NCBI RefSeq assembly: GCF_009363795.1
Contig: NZ_CP045420.1
Location: forward strand, 167,001-231,000
From: Palleronia sp. THAF1
GTDB lineage: Bacteria > Pseudomonadota > Alphaproteobacteria > Rhodobacterales > Rhodobacteraceae
Direction of reading: 5' to 3'
DNA: 64,000 bases
The translations under genes were made by a program, and so were the position numbers. The number at the start of each line of letters is the position of its first letter. The stretch's first letter is position 1. The notes under the pieces were generated by a model. That model made no database searches. It was given only the letters and a program-made list of their open reading frames with translations, and had not been told where the DNA came from. Below are positions 53,791-62,372 of the stretch, piece by piece.

Positions 53791-54777
53791 TTGGCCGATG
53801 CGACCCCCCTGATCGAGCTTTGGCGCGGTGACCTGAGCGAGAGCATCCATCGCGGCCATGCGGTCGTCATGGACGACACCGGACAGGTCGTTCACGCGTG
53901 GGGCGATCCCGATGCGATCATTTTCCCGCGTTCGTCTTGCAAGATGCTACAGGCGCTGCCGATGGTCGAGGCGGGCGTGAAGCTGTCTACCGAACGCCTG
54001 GCACTGGCCTGCGCAAGCCACGAAGGCGCGCCGGAGCATGTTGCGGCAGTGCGCGACTGGATCACCGAGCAGGGCTACTCCGACGATGACTTCCTGTGCG
54101 GCCACGAAGCGCCGCGCGACCGAGAGGCCAAGCACGCCATGATCCGAGCGGGCGGCAGTCCCGATCAGGCGCACAACCAATGCTCTGGCAAGCACGCCGG
54201 GTTTCTGCATTTCCAGCGGCATCTTGGCGCGAAAGGGGCCTACGTCGATCCCAACGGCCCGGTGCAAAAAGCCGTACGCGCCGCGTTCGAGGAGGTCACG
54301 CAAGAGAACAGCCCCGGCTTCGGCATCGACGGCTGTGCGGCCCCGAACTTCGCCACCAGCGTCAGCGGTCTTGCCCGCGCGATGACGGCCTTTGCTACCG
54401 CAACCGAAGGGCAGGGCGCGCGGCAGTCGGCGATGGCGGCCTTGCGTGACGCGATGATGGCGCATCCGTGGTTGGTGGCCGGAACCGGCAAGGCGACCAC
54501 GCGGCTGATGGAGGCCGCTAAGGGCAAGGCCGCGGTGAAGATCGGCGCCGAAGGCGTCTACGTCGCCATGCTGCCGGAATTGCGCATGGGGGTTGCCCTG
54601 AAGATCGCGGATGGCGCGGGGCGCGGGGCCGATGCGGCGATGGCGGCGATCCTTGTAAAGCTGGGCGTTCTGGCCGCCACCGACCCTGCTGTCACCGATC
54701 TGATCGATGCGCCGATCCTCAACCGCGCGGGTGAACCTGTGGGCGCGATCCGGCGCGCCACTGGTTTTTGCGACTGA
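53791..54777 (+). CDS. Rhizobium etli-type asparaginase family protein
   Basis: 328 residues starting at TTG 53791 behind TAGGAGAG. The PF06089 family motifs are PRSSCKMLQALP, CSGKHAGFLHF and IDGCAAPNF, carrying Ser, Lys and Cys of the zinc-type active centre. It hydrolyses asparagine to aspartate and ammonia. No ATG is available close to this point in the frame, so TTG is well supported by the ribosome site. Confidence 0.9.
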   Translation: MADATPLIELWRGDLSESIHRGHAVVMDDTGQVVHAWGDPDAIIFPRSSCKMLQALPMVEAGVKLSTERLALACASHEGAPEHVAAVRDWITEQGYSDDDFLCGHEAPRDREAKHAMIRAGGSPDQAHNQCSGKHAGFLHFQRHLGAKGAYVDPNGPVQKAVRAAFEEVTQENSPGFGIDGCAAPNFATSVSGLARAMTAFATATEGQGARQSAMAALRDAMMAHPWLVAGTGKATTRLMEAAKGKAAVKIGAEGVYVAMLPELRMGVALKIADGAGRGADAAMAAILVKLGVLAATDPAVTDLIDAPILNRAGEPVGAIRRATGFCD

Positions 54778-54823
54778 CCCGTCTGCTTCATCGTTCTGCT
54801 AAATACCTGCCCCGCAGGGCCGA

Positions 54824-55693
54824 TCAGCCAATTGCGAATTCGTCCGCGCTATAGCCTTGAAGATACAACAAGGCCGTCAGATCGCCGTGGTTGATCCGGC
54901 GATCCACCTCTGCGGCGACGATCGGCTTGGCGTGCAACGCGACACCGGCCCCCGCCAGATGCAACATGCCCAGATCGTTCGCGCCGTCGCCCACCGCCAT
55001 CGCGTCGGAAACGCGTACTCCGCGCATCGCGCAGATCTCTTCCAAGGCGCTGACCTTCGCGTCACGGCCAAGGATCGGGCTGCCGACTGCGCCTGTCAGG
55101 GTTCCGTTCGCCTCGATCAACGTATTGGCGCGGTGCTCGTCGAATCCAAGGCGTTCGGCCACGCGCTTGGTGAACTGCGTAAAGCCGCCAGAGACGAGCG
55201 CGCAGTAGGCCCCATCGCGCCGCATCGTCGCCAGCAGCTCCGGGCCACCCGGCGTCAGGGTGATCCGGTCCTGCCAGACACGCGTGATGATATCCGTGGA
55301 CAGACCCTTCAGGAGCGACACGCGCTCGCGCAGGGCGTCCTCGAAGTCCAACTCTCCGTTCATCGCGCGGGCGGTGATGTCCTTCACCCGCACGCCGACG
55401 CCCGCCACATCGGCTAACTCGTCGATGCATTCCTGACCGATCATCGTGCTGTCCATATCGGCGATCAGCACCGACTTGCGTCGCCCCTTTTCAGGCTGGA
55501 TTACAAGGTCCACACCCATCTTCTGCGCCTCGGCCCAGACGTTCCATTGATTGTCCGGCACGGCGGTCACACGGAATTCCGCCGCGCTCGTTTCGTGCAG
55601 CCAGATCGCATCGCCGCCGCCCCAGGCGTTGCGCAGGGCATCCACGAAAGCGGGATCCAGCCGGGTGGCGGATATCAGGGTGACGACGTGCAT
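54824..55693 (-). CDS. serB: Phosphoserine phosphatase
   Basis: 289 residues from ATG 55693. HAD motifs: IADMDSTMI (around 78), SGGFTQF, and GDGANDLGML. An ACT-like N-terminal part (MHVVTLISATRLDPAFVD) precedes it. Last step of serine synthesis. It is the last chromosomal gene before the prophage integrase. Confidence 0.95.
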   Translation of the reverse strand: MHVVTLISATRLDPAFVDALRNAWGGGDAIWLHETSAAEFRVTAVPDNQWNVWAEAQKMGVDLVIQPEKGRRKSVLIADMDSTMIGQECIDELADVAGVGVRVKDITARAMNGELDFEDALRERVSLLKGLSTDIITRVWQDRITLTPGGPELLATMRRDGAYCALVSGGFTQFTKRVAERLGFDEHRANTLIEANGTLTGAVGSPILGRDAKVSALEEICAMRGVRVSDAMAVGDGANDLGMLHLAGAGVALHAKPIVAAEVDRRINHGDLTALLYLQGYSADEFAIG

Positions 55694-55800
55694 GGGCGGG
55701 CCTTTCCACTCGTTGTGCGGCGCTTGTTCACCCGAAAGCGACAAGCTTCGCAAGTTTGCAGTTGCCGGAACGCAGGGAGCGGCATAGATGCGTCAGCGGG

Positions 55801-55824
55801 ACACCCTTCCCCAACGAAGGGTGT
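55801..55824. terminator. Hairpin at prophage/chromosome border
   Basis: ACACCCTTC and GAAGGGTGT around a CCCAAC loop, followed on the plus strand by GTGTCATTTT. It lies 4 nt beyond the integrase stop. It could end integrase transcription, or mark the attachment region. Confidence 0.45.
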
Positions 55825-55827
55825 GTG

Positions 55828-56853
55828 TCATTTTGAAATTTTCCTTTCATTACTGACAGTTAGTAGGTTGGTATTGGCGTCGTGTGCCAATTCTGTGCCA
55901 AAAAGAACGTCCGTCACGGTGCGGTCGGTCATGGCGTGTGCGTAGTGCTTGAGGACCGTTGCCGGTTCTTTCCAGCCGCCGCGTTCTGCTACGGTCTTCA
56001 CGTCGATCCCGTTGTGCAGCATCGTCGTTGCGAAGCCGTGGCGGCAGGAATGCGGTGTCAGGGCTTCGATGCCCGCGCGTTCTGCGACGTTGCCCCAAAC
56101 TTGGCCGACGCTCTCACCGCTGGCATAGCCGAACACGGTGTCACCGGGGTTCCGGTTCGACGGAACGTTTGCCAGTGCGACGACAACCTCACGCGGTAGG
56201 TGTGCTGTGCGGCGCATCTTGGTCTTGGTCGAGTTGATCGCGGCGGTGCGTTCGTCAAAGTCAACGTCGCCCCATGTCAGGCTACAGGCTTCACCACGTC
56301 GCGCGCCGGTGCCGAACATGAACAGGCACAGAGCTGCCAGATGGGGCAGACCATCGGCCTCAGCCTGTGCTGCGAACGCCTTGACCCATTCTAGCGTCGC
56401 GGGCCTTTTCTCTACACGATCTTCCTGAAACCGCTTGGCCTTCATTGGCGCACACCAGCCCAGATCGGCGGCGTGGTTGATGATGGCGTGGGTCGGCACG
56501 ATCACCTGTCGATTGCGGGTCGCGGCCTTGGCGTCGGGGTAGAGGTTGATCGCAGACTGACGAATAGCGCCGGTCGTGATTTTGCGCAGAAGCGTGTCCT
56601 TCCAATGATCTTCAATACGATCAAGGAAGCGCGTTGGCTTTTCAGCAGCACGATAGGCGATGGCGGCTTGTGCGAACGTCACCCCTGCCTCCGGTCCATC
56701 GAGATGACCTTTCCAGGCGCGCGCTTCGACTTCCGCCGCGATCCTTTGGGCGATCTTTCGGTCCTCTGTGCGCGTAGATCCTCGTATGAGCCTTCCGGCG
56801 ACGGTGCCCCGGTAGTGCCAGACCTTGTTGCGCTGGTGGAGCTTGAGGGGCAT
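55828..56853 (-). CDS. Tyrosine integrase of prophage
   Basis: 341 residues. Phage-type N-terminal arm (NKVWHYRGTVAGRLIRGST), core-binding part, and catalytic domain with Arg in FGTGARRGEACSL, the His-x-x-Arg area TPHSCRHGFATTML, His in ERGGWKEPAT region and the Tyr in VLKHYAHA. It integrates the prophage next to serB. Its first 175 bases also lie within the 3' part of the upstream HTH gene, in another frame. Confidence 0.93.
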   Translation of the reverse strand: MPLKLHQRNKVWHYRGTVAGRLIRGSTRTEDRKIAQRIAAEVEARAWKGHLDGPEAGVTFAQAAIAYRAAEKPTRFLDRIEDHWKDTLLRKITTGAIRQSAINLYPDAKAATRNRQVIVPTHAIINHAADLGWCAPMKAKRFQEDRVEKRPATLEWVKAFAAQAEADGLPHLAALCLFMFGTGARRGEACSLTWGDVDFDERTAAINSTKTKMRRTAHLPREVVVALANVPSNRNPGDTVFGYASGESVGQVWGNVAERAGIEALTPHSCRHGFATTMLHNGIDVKTVAERGGWKEPATVLKHYAHAMTDRTVTDVLFGTELAHDANTNLLTVSNERKISK

Positions 56854-57035
56854 CGGATCGCCTCCATGAAGGTTGCCACATGGTCAGGCCACATGATGAC
56901 TTTCCTACCGCACTTTGCATAAGCGCCTAGCGCGCGAACCTCGTCGCTGACCTTGCGCTCGGACATACCAAGATGCGCAGCCAGATCGGCAGGCGTGGTA
57001 TAGTCTGGCAAAAGGGAAGCGCGGTCAGGCATCAT
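56679..57035 (-). CDS. Helix-turn-helix (excisionase-like) protein
   Basis: 118 residues. The first half is a winged-helix type HTH: TTPADLAAHLGMSERKVSDEV, then CGRKVIMWPDHVATFMEAI, which suits an Xis or AlpA-like DNA-binder. The second half is Ser/Arg-rich and is out of frame with the start of the integrase, so it may be poorly constrained. The start overlaps the stop of the preceding gene (ATGA). Probably controls excision. Confidence 0.6.
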   Translation of the reverse strand: MMPDRASLLPDYTTPADLAAHLGMSERKVSDEVRALGAYAKCGRKVIMWPDHVATFMEAIRCPSSSTSATRSGTTGAPSPEGSYEDLRAQRTERSPKGSRRKSKRAPGKVISMDRRQG

Positions 57036-57520
57036 TCGTCGCCTCGCATATACTTCTGAAATTCGGTGGGTATCGCGCTCGCCAGCACAGGAATGTTCAC
57101 AATGGTGCAAGACGACGCATTGATTTCTTCAAAGGCTGCGACGTTATCCAATTCTTTCCATTGGAGCTGCCAGCCTTCATTAATGATCTTTGGATTGCCC
57201 GCCTCGGTTGTCCAGAAAGCCATAAGCTTCCTTGGCGTATAACCGTCGTCACGAATGCCAGAAACTGTTCGAGATACGTCAATTGAAACCGTCCATCCGA
57301 TCCATAGGCCGTATTGAAGATCGACAGCAGCCGCCATGAGGTGCTGTCCGATTGCCATCGTCAGGACTTCGGTTCCTGAATACAGCCATCTCCCGTTGGC
57401 TTGCTCTTCGCCAAAGCCTTTTAGGATGCCACGATGCCGCCACCCACGTAGGGTGGCGGGTGCAACACTCGCAAAGCGCTCAATATCGCTCGGTGAGAAT
57501 TTCCGCTCTACCATATTCAT
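57032..57520 (-). CDS. MerR-like HTH phage protein
   Basis: 162 residues from ATG 57520; GTG 57535 is the longer option. N-terminal HTH (FSPSDIERFASVAPATLRGWRHRGIL) is MerR/excisionase-like. The rest is unassigned. Possibly a regulator of integration genes. Confidence 0.6.
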   Translation of the reverse strand: MNMVERKFSPSDIERFASVAPATLRGWRHRGILKGFGEEQANGRWLYSGTEVLTMAIGQHLMAAAVDLQYGLWIGWTVSIDVSRTVSGIRDDGYTPRKLMAFWTTEAGNPKIINEGWQLQWKELDNVAAFEEINASSCTIVNIPVLASAIPTEFQKYMRGDE

Positions 57521-57587
57521 CGTAATTCTCGACACACCGTTGATCAGTTAACGGTGTTGTATCGGCAAAGCGTTAAGGGGTCAACAC

Positions 57588-57788
57588 TTACTCTCCGTCT
57601 ATTGCCTCCGCCATCCGATCCACGGCCCAGCCCATCGCTTCGACCGCCCCGATCATGGCGTCCCTGTCGTTACTCGCCAGCGGTTCGTCGGCGACACTTT
57701 GCGCCAGCACGGCAAACGATAAGGCGTCCAGCGTGGCCCGCACGTTCAACAGGTCATTGGTGGCGCGCTCTACTTTGTCCCTACACAT
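57588..57788 (-). CDS. Small phage protein of unknown function
   Basis: 66 residues from ATG 57788, overlapping the stop of the preceding gene by 8 nt. Helical, acidic (MCRDKVERATNDLLNVRATL...). Tight coupling with its upstream neighbour supports it. Confidence 0.55.
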   Translation of the reverse strand: MCRDKVERATNDLLNVRATLDALSFAVLAQSVADEPLASNDRDAMIGAVEAMGWAVDRMAEAIDGE

Positions 57789-57999
57789 CAAGAACGACCT
57801 CCAATCCGCATGACAGTTCATCGGCCATCTGTTCCGCGACGTACATCAGCGCGGCCTGTCCGTTCCTGGTAGCCAGATCGTGCGGGTCGAAGTTGTTAAG
57901 CACAGAAAGCAACCCGTGCAGATAGATGCTTTTGGTATGCAGTTCGGAAGGATCGGGCGCACTTTTCCCGTTCACCGCCGTGGGTGTTGCATCGGTCAT
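57781..57999 (-). CDS. Small phage protein of unknown function
   Basis: 72 residues; ATG 57999 behind AGGAGAACAC. Contains IYLHGLLSVLNNFDPHDL and ALMYVAEQMADELSCGL. No family is recognised. It is divergent from the XRE repressor, so both may respond to the operators between them. Confidence 0.6.
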   Translation of the reverse strand: MTDATPTAVNGKSAPDPSELHTKSIYLHGLLSVLNNFDPHDLATRNGQAALMYVAEQMADELSCGLEVVLDV

Positions 58000-58024
58000 T
58001 GCCGTGTTCTCCTAGTTGGTCTAT

Positions 58025-58066
58025 GATCTCTAGGGATCAATATACAGGATGATCCGTAGGGATCAA
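58025..58066. promoter_or_regulatory. Tandem palindromic operators of XRE regulator
   Basis: Two copies, GATCTCTAGGGATCAA (58025-58040) and GATCCGTAGGGATCAA (58051-58066), 26 bp apart. Each is a near-palindrome with GATC at both ends. They lie in the gap between the divergent phage genes, so they are good operator candidates for the XRE protein starting at 58073. Confidence 0.65.
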
Positions 58067-58072
58067 GGGGCA

Positions 58073-58300
58073 ATGACAGGCAATCAACTGCGCGCCGCGC
58101 GCTCACTCCTAGGATGGACGCAGGCACAGGTTGCGGAAGCGGCCAGTCTATCCATACCTACCGTTAAGCGGGCAGAGGGTGCCGGGGCAGTTCAAGCGTC
58201 AGCCGATGCCGTCGCTGCGATCCAAGCCGCTCTAGAAGCCGCTGGCGTCCAGTTCATCTCCGAAAACGGCGGGGGCGCTGGTGTCCGTCTGCGCAAATAG
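58073..58300 (+). CDS. XRE-family HTH repressor-like protein
   Basis: 75 residues. HTH: MTGNQLRAARSLLGWTQAQV, then EAASLSIPTVKRAE. It is of the short Cro/CI-like type often seen in alphaproteobacteria, with C-terminal AGVQFISENGGGAGVRLRK. ATG 58073 behind AAGGGG. It is the only plus-strand gene in the prophage. The last 69 bases overlap the convergent gene 58232-58552. Confidence 0.82.
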   Translation: MTGNQLRAARSLLGWTQAQVAEAASLSIPTVKRAEGAGAVQASADAVAAIQAALEAAGVQFISENGGGAGVRLRK

Positions 58301-58552
58301 TTCTGAGTAGTAACGCTCTTTGGCGACGTTCTTTAAGTTCCGCCTAGCCGCACTGGCGAGCGTGACGCCGGATGGAAAGCGCACGATAAGCCCGTGGCTT
58401 CTCTTTTCCGGGCGATGCCGCCGCACCAGAACACACCCCTTCACCCGCACGGCACCGACCTGCGCCCGGAACCGCGCAAGGGCTTGGAAGCCCTCCGCGT
58501 TGGGATCTTCGTTCAGTACCTCGAAGTCTAGAACCTGTGGGACGCCCTTCAT
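58232..58552 (-). CDS. Phage hypothetical protein after tape measure
   Basis: 106 residues. ATGA overlap with the tape-measure stop supports it. It is mainly beta-stranded (VLDFEVLNEDPNAEGFQALARF...), and could be a tail-associated or packaging protein. No family is recognised. Confidence 0.6.
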   Translation of the reverse strand: MKGVPQVLDFEVLNEDPNAEGFQALARFRAQVGAVRVKGCVLVRRHRPEKRSHGLIVRFPSGVTLASAARRNLKNVAKERYYSELFAQTDTSAPAVFGDELDASGF

Positions 58553-60192
58553 CGCGCGCCCTCCGATTGCACCCGCGCCGCCGGTCCTACCGATTGGCTC
58601 ACAGCCTGTCCGGTAGCCTCCGCCGCAGACCTTGGGGCGTCCGTCGCTTGCGTCACCGTTTGGTTAACGGTCACGGGTGCGTTGACGTTGACCGACTTGT
58701 CGGAGCTGTCGTTGATCGTCGCCGCCGCGCCTCGTCGCATCATGTTGACGGGATCGGTCAGCTCGACGCCTAGAGCGGGAAGGTTGCGCCCGGCGTTGCG
58801 ATCCAGCGAACGCTGCGCCTGTAGTTGGTTCAATCGGCTGCGGATGCCCTCGGGGTCAAAGCTATTGCCACCGCTCTCACGACCACCAAACACCCCAAGG
58901 TTGGGGATGACCGATCGGTCGAAGCCAGTCATCCCTTCAAACAGGCTGTCTAGGCGCTGCGTCCAGTTGTTGTTGGCGTTGAAAAACCCCATCACATCGC
59001 GCAGGGCGTCCCGCAAGCGTTCTACCGCACCGGCCATTCGGTCGGCGGCTGTCGCGGCCCCGTCCAGTTGCTCGTTCGCGCCGGTCAGGTCGATCCCGGC
59101 CCACCTCTCTAGCCAATCTAGGAAGCTGCCGAACACGCTGTCGCCGCCTGATTTCCACGTCAGAATATCGTCAATCGCCATCGCTATAAGGCCCAACGTA
59201 GCCATGACGGGAAACATCTTGATCCCCAATGCGATGAACAGGCCCGCGAACATTTGCAGGATCGGCTTCCAAGCATCGCTTGCGAACATATCGCGCAGGG
59301 TCGTCATGTGCCGGCCAATGCGCTGCACAGTATCCGATGCCATCCCGGTGGCGAATGTCAGGGCGTCGGAAAACCGCTTCGCCCATCGTTCCAGGGTGCC
59401 GTTCTCATCCATCCGATTGACCCAGCCTAGCAGGCTTTCGAGCTGCGCCTTGACGGTATCGAAGAAACCCGCCTCGCCAACCTTGAGCTGAAAGTCGGTC
59501 CACATGTCGGCCAAGTTCGACACGATGCCGTTGAACGTCCGCGACTGCTTATCCATCGCCCCGGTGAACCGCTCGCCAAAGTTATCGAGTAGGAATCGCC
59601 TGATATGCTCGCCGTTCTTCTGGACAACCTCTTGTAGCTCTTTGCCGTTCTTCGTGTAGCTGAACACCACGTCTTCGCCCGCTTGCTGCGTCGTGATGCC
59701 GAATGCCTTCAATCGCTCGAATTGGAACGTGCTGGCGTCGGTGAAGGCTTCGACGGCGCGCATCAGCGGTTCGTTCATCGCTGACGCCGCATCGCCTAGG
59801 GTCCGCATCGCTTCATCCGCTACAGGGTCGATACCCTGCGACTTGAGGCGCACGAAAGCCTCTGTGATCCCGTCCACTTCGTAAGGCGTCCGCTTGCCAA
59901 ACTCTGTGATCCAATCCAGCGACCGCTGCGCCGCCGTGGCCGATCCTTCGATGGTTTCAAGCTGGACGCGGAAGCCCTCGAATTGCGCGCTGGTCTGCAC
60001 AATCGAACGGCCCGCGACACTCGCACCCGCCGCCAGCGCCCCGGCGGCTATGGTTCCCCACCGGGTCGCGGCGACGGCAAGGTTCGCCATCGAATTGCGG
60101 ATACGGTCCATCCGCTGTTCAAAGCGTTTGGCGTCGGCCTCGCCTCTGACCTCGAACCCCAAAATTGAAATAAGCTCATCCACGATAGGCAT
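58549..60192 (-). CDS. Phage tail tape-measure protein
   Basis: 547 residues. An N-terminal tape-measure domain (FEGFRVQLETIEGSATAAQR, then DWITEFGKRTPYEVDGI) is followed by long helices and a hydrophobic segment (FIALGIKMFPVMATLGLIAMAI). It determines tail length in siphophages and myophages. It is small for a tape measure, implying a short tail or reduced form. It starts within the portal stop codon (TGATG). Confidence 0.85.
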   Translation of the reverse strand: MPIVDELISILGFEVRGEADAKRFEQRMDRIRNSMANLAVAATRWGTIAAGALAAGASVAGRSIVQTSAQFEGFRVQLETIEGSATAAQRSLDWITEFGKRTPYEVDGITEAFVRLKSQGIDPVADEAMRTLGDAASAMNEPLMRAVEAFTDASTFQFERLKAFGITTQQAGEDVVFSYTKNGKELQEVVQKNGEHIRRFLLDNFGERFTGAMDKQSRTFNGIVSNLADMWTDFQLKVGEAGFFDTVKAQLESLLGWVNRMDENGTLERWAKRFSDALTFATGMASDTVQRIGRHMTTLRDMFASDAWKPILQMFAGLFIALGIKMFPVMATLGLIAMAIDDILTWKSGGDSVFGSFLDWLERWAGIDLTGANEQLDGAATAADRMAGAVERLRDALRDVMGFFNANNNWTQRLDSLFEGMTGFDRSVIPNLGVFGGRESGGNSFDPEGIRSRLNQLQAQRSLDRNAGRNLPALGVELTDPVNMMRRGAAATINDSSDKSVNVNAPVTVNQTVTQATDAPRSAAEATGQAVSQSVGPAARVQSEGAR

Positions 60193-61256
60193 CAGTCGTC
60201 TCCATTCCAGTTAACCAGTTTCAGCGCCATGTCGGGATCGACGCCGGATTCCTTCGCCATCGCCAAGGCTTGGATGATTGCACCCATGGCCCGCGCCCGT
60301 CCGGCGGTGTCGAACGCTTGCACCGGACGCATCACGTCCAGCGCGACCGGCCCGCCCAGCTTGTCGCTTGCTTCCTCGGCAATCATCGCGGCGATGGGTT
60401 GCAGCACCCACTGCGCCAGATGGCGTTGGGCTTCCCGCACCATCGGCCCTGTCGTCGCTGGCGAGTTGAGACCGGGCAGGATACCGAACACCCCGTTGAT
60501 CGCGTCCCTAGCCGCTGCCAGTGTCTCGCGCGTCATCGCTTTGGATAGGTCGGGCGTCAGGTCGTGGGGCTTCCAATCCTGCGCCGGGGCAGGTCCACCC
60601 GCCGCCGCGACGTTCACCGACTCGCGCACCATGACGCGGCCCCGGTGGCCCCGGAAGCCGCGCGACATTTGCTCTAGGTCCGTCTCAGGCGTTTCGGGAT
60701 AGGGCAGGATCGTGCTGCCCAGCGGGGCGGTATCGTAAATCTCGGCAAGCGCCGTCTCGACAGAGTTCAGCAGGCCCGCCGTAAGCTGCGCCCGCCGTAG
60801 CGGTGCAGAGCCATACCAAGGCGCGCCCATGTCGCCGCCGATGCGGAAGTGCAGCACCTCAGCGGCCAGGACAGTGAAGGTTCGACCGCCGCCCGCTTCG
60901 GATACGCTGACACGGTAAGCCGTGGGTCGCCCGTTCCGGGTGCGCAGTTCCCAATCGCTACATGGCACCAGCCGATCTTGGATCAGGAACAGGGCTTCGC
61001 CACGCAAGGCCAGTGACCGCGCACAGAGCGCCAGTGACCGCCTGTCCAGCATGTCGGTGCCGTCCACGTCTGCCAGCCCTAGACCGCCTTCCCAGAGCGT
61101 CACAGCGGCTTGAACGGTCGCCGTCAGTTCCGCGATGCCGCGCCGCCCGCTGATATACGCCTCACGCGCGGCCATGATTTCGGCAGTGTAACCCGATCCG
61201 CTGGACCGCGCTTCGACGGGTTCGGCCCGCCGCTTGAATAGGTCGAGTAAGCCCAT
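60192..61256 (-). CDS. HK97-type phage portal protein
   Basis: 354 residues. LWEGGLGLADVDGTDM, the AAEVLHFRIGGD and ILPGLNSPATTGPMVREAQRH regions are typical of HK97-family portals. It forms the dodecameric ring at one head vertex through which DNA enters. Located between the connector-like gene and the tape measure, which is not the standard place. Confidence 0.85.
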   Translation of the reverse strand: MGLLDLFKRRAEPVEARSSGSGYTAEIMAAREAYISGRRGIAELTATVQAAVTLWEGGLGLADVDGTDMLDRRSLALCARSLALRGEALFLIQDRLVPCSDWELRTRNGRPTAYRVSVSEAGGGRTFTVLAAEVLHFRIGGDMGAPWYGSAPLRRAQLTAGLLNSVETALAEIYDTAPLGSTILPYPETPETDLEQMSRGFRGHRGRVMVRESVNVAAAGGPAPAQDWKPHDLTPDLSKAMTRETLAAARDAINGVFGILPGLNSPATTGPMVREAQRHLAQWVLQPIAAMIAEEASDKLGGPVALDVMRPVQAFDTAGRARAMGAIIQALAMAKESGVDPDMALKLVNWNGDD

Positions 61257-61257
61257 G

Positions 61258-61776
61258 TCAGGCCCTCCGATAAGGGCGCAACAGGTCAGCCGCGCCAGAG
61301 TGTTGAAGCGCGCGGCCCAGCCATGCCGGGTTGCGGTCGATCTCTGTCATTTCCTCGCCCACCTTGATTGACACATGGTCCGATCCCGATGGCACCTCTT
61401 GCGCGTCGTCTGTCAGGTATGCGGCCAACCGCTGGACAGCCTGCGCGACCGCCGGGGGAATAGGACCAGTACCCACGCTCGCCACCACGCGCCATGCACC
61501 GCTGCGGGGCAGACAGATGCCGCCAAAGGGCGAAGGGTCAGCATTGGTTTGCACCCACTGACCGCTTTCCCAACATTCGACCGTTTGGATCGTCGCGGGA
61601 GTTAGGGGCGGCATCCAATCGCCTGCGCCCTCGATCAGCCACGTCACGCTGCGTTCGGTGAAGCGATGCGCGATATAGGACTCGATCCGCTGCCAGATCG
61701 CATCTTCAATATCCCCCGCCGTGGTGATCGCCGGATAGGTCGTGTCGGCTTCGATCTGTCGAAGTGTCACCGCCAT
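61258..61776 (-). CDS. Phage head-tail connector-like protein
   Basis: 172 residues. It begins MAVTLRQIEADTTYPAI and has GDIEDAIWQRIESYIAHRF and VAQAVQRLAAYL, in the style of gp6-like connectors. It would join head and tail. The assignment rests on position and size. It starts inside the protease end (10-nt overlap). Confidence 0.6.
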   Translation of the reverse strand: MAVTLRQIEADTTYPAITTAGDIEDAIWQRIESYIAHRFTERSVTWLIEGAGDWMPPLTPATIQTVECWESGQWVQTNADPSPFGGICLPRSGAWRVVASVGTGPIPPAVAQAVQRLAAYLTDDAQEVPSGSDHVSIKVGEEMTEIDRNPAWLGRALQHSGAADLLRPYRRA

Positions 61777-62372
61777 GCGTAGGCCCTCCGCTTGATCGGC
61801 AGGACCGCCGGTTCCACCGCTTGCCAGTTGCGGGCTTCCACCTGCGCTTCCGGGTAGGCTGGACGCGTCACGACTGACAGTTCGTATAGAAGGGCTTGGT
61901 GAACCGTGCGGATCAGCGCCATGCCTTCGGCGGGGTCTTCCTCGGCCACGCTTTCCGCGTCCTTCACAGCCCGTTCGGGCGGGATGCGGAAGCCGGGGGA
62001 TATGCCAAGGATCAGGCCCGCACCCATCGCCGCTAGGAAGTCCCGCACGTAGCTCACGCCGGTCATCTCGGGCGTTATGCGCGCCTCGAACGTCAGGGCG
62101 TCGTCGGTGTCCTGAATGTCCAGCGTCCCGGCACCACGGCTTGCCAGCGGGCGGTCGTAGGAATGCCCGACAAGGAAGTGAATATCTTCCTCGGGCCGGT
62201 CCACGCGGTAGGCGAACGCACGGGGCGCGATCACCTCTTTACGGGGTCGCCCCCTACGCCCGCCATCCGTCAGGACAGCGGGCTTATTGTAGGGGAATCG
62301 ACCAGAGAGACGGGTTGCCCCGTCTCCGCTTCTGCGCAGTTCAAGACTGCCCTGATCGAACCCGTGCAGCAT
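61767..62372 (-). CDS. HK97-family prohead protease
   Basis: 201 residues from ATG 62372. Catalytic His in FLVGHSYDRPLASR and Ser in LYELSVVTRPAYPEA, the HK97 protease pattern. It trims the capsid delta domain during maturation. TAATG overlap with the capsid stop. The frame upstream to 62645 is inside the capsid gene. Confidence 0.9.
   Translation of the reverse strand: MLHGFDQGSLELRRSGDGATRLSGRFPYNKPAVLTDGGRRGRPRKEVIAPRAFAYRVDRPEEDIHFLVGHSYDRPLASRGAGTLDIQDTDDALTFEARITPEMTGVSYVRDFLAAMGAGLILGISPGFRIPPERAVKDAESVAEEDPAEGMALIRTVHQALLYELSVVTRPAYPEAQVEARNWQAVEPAVLPIKRRAYAWR

Noticed and set aside
55694-55827. Attachment core of the prophage
   Set aside because: A hairpin is present, but without the other end of the prophage no repeat can be matched.
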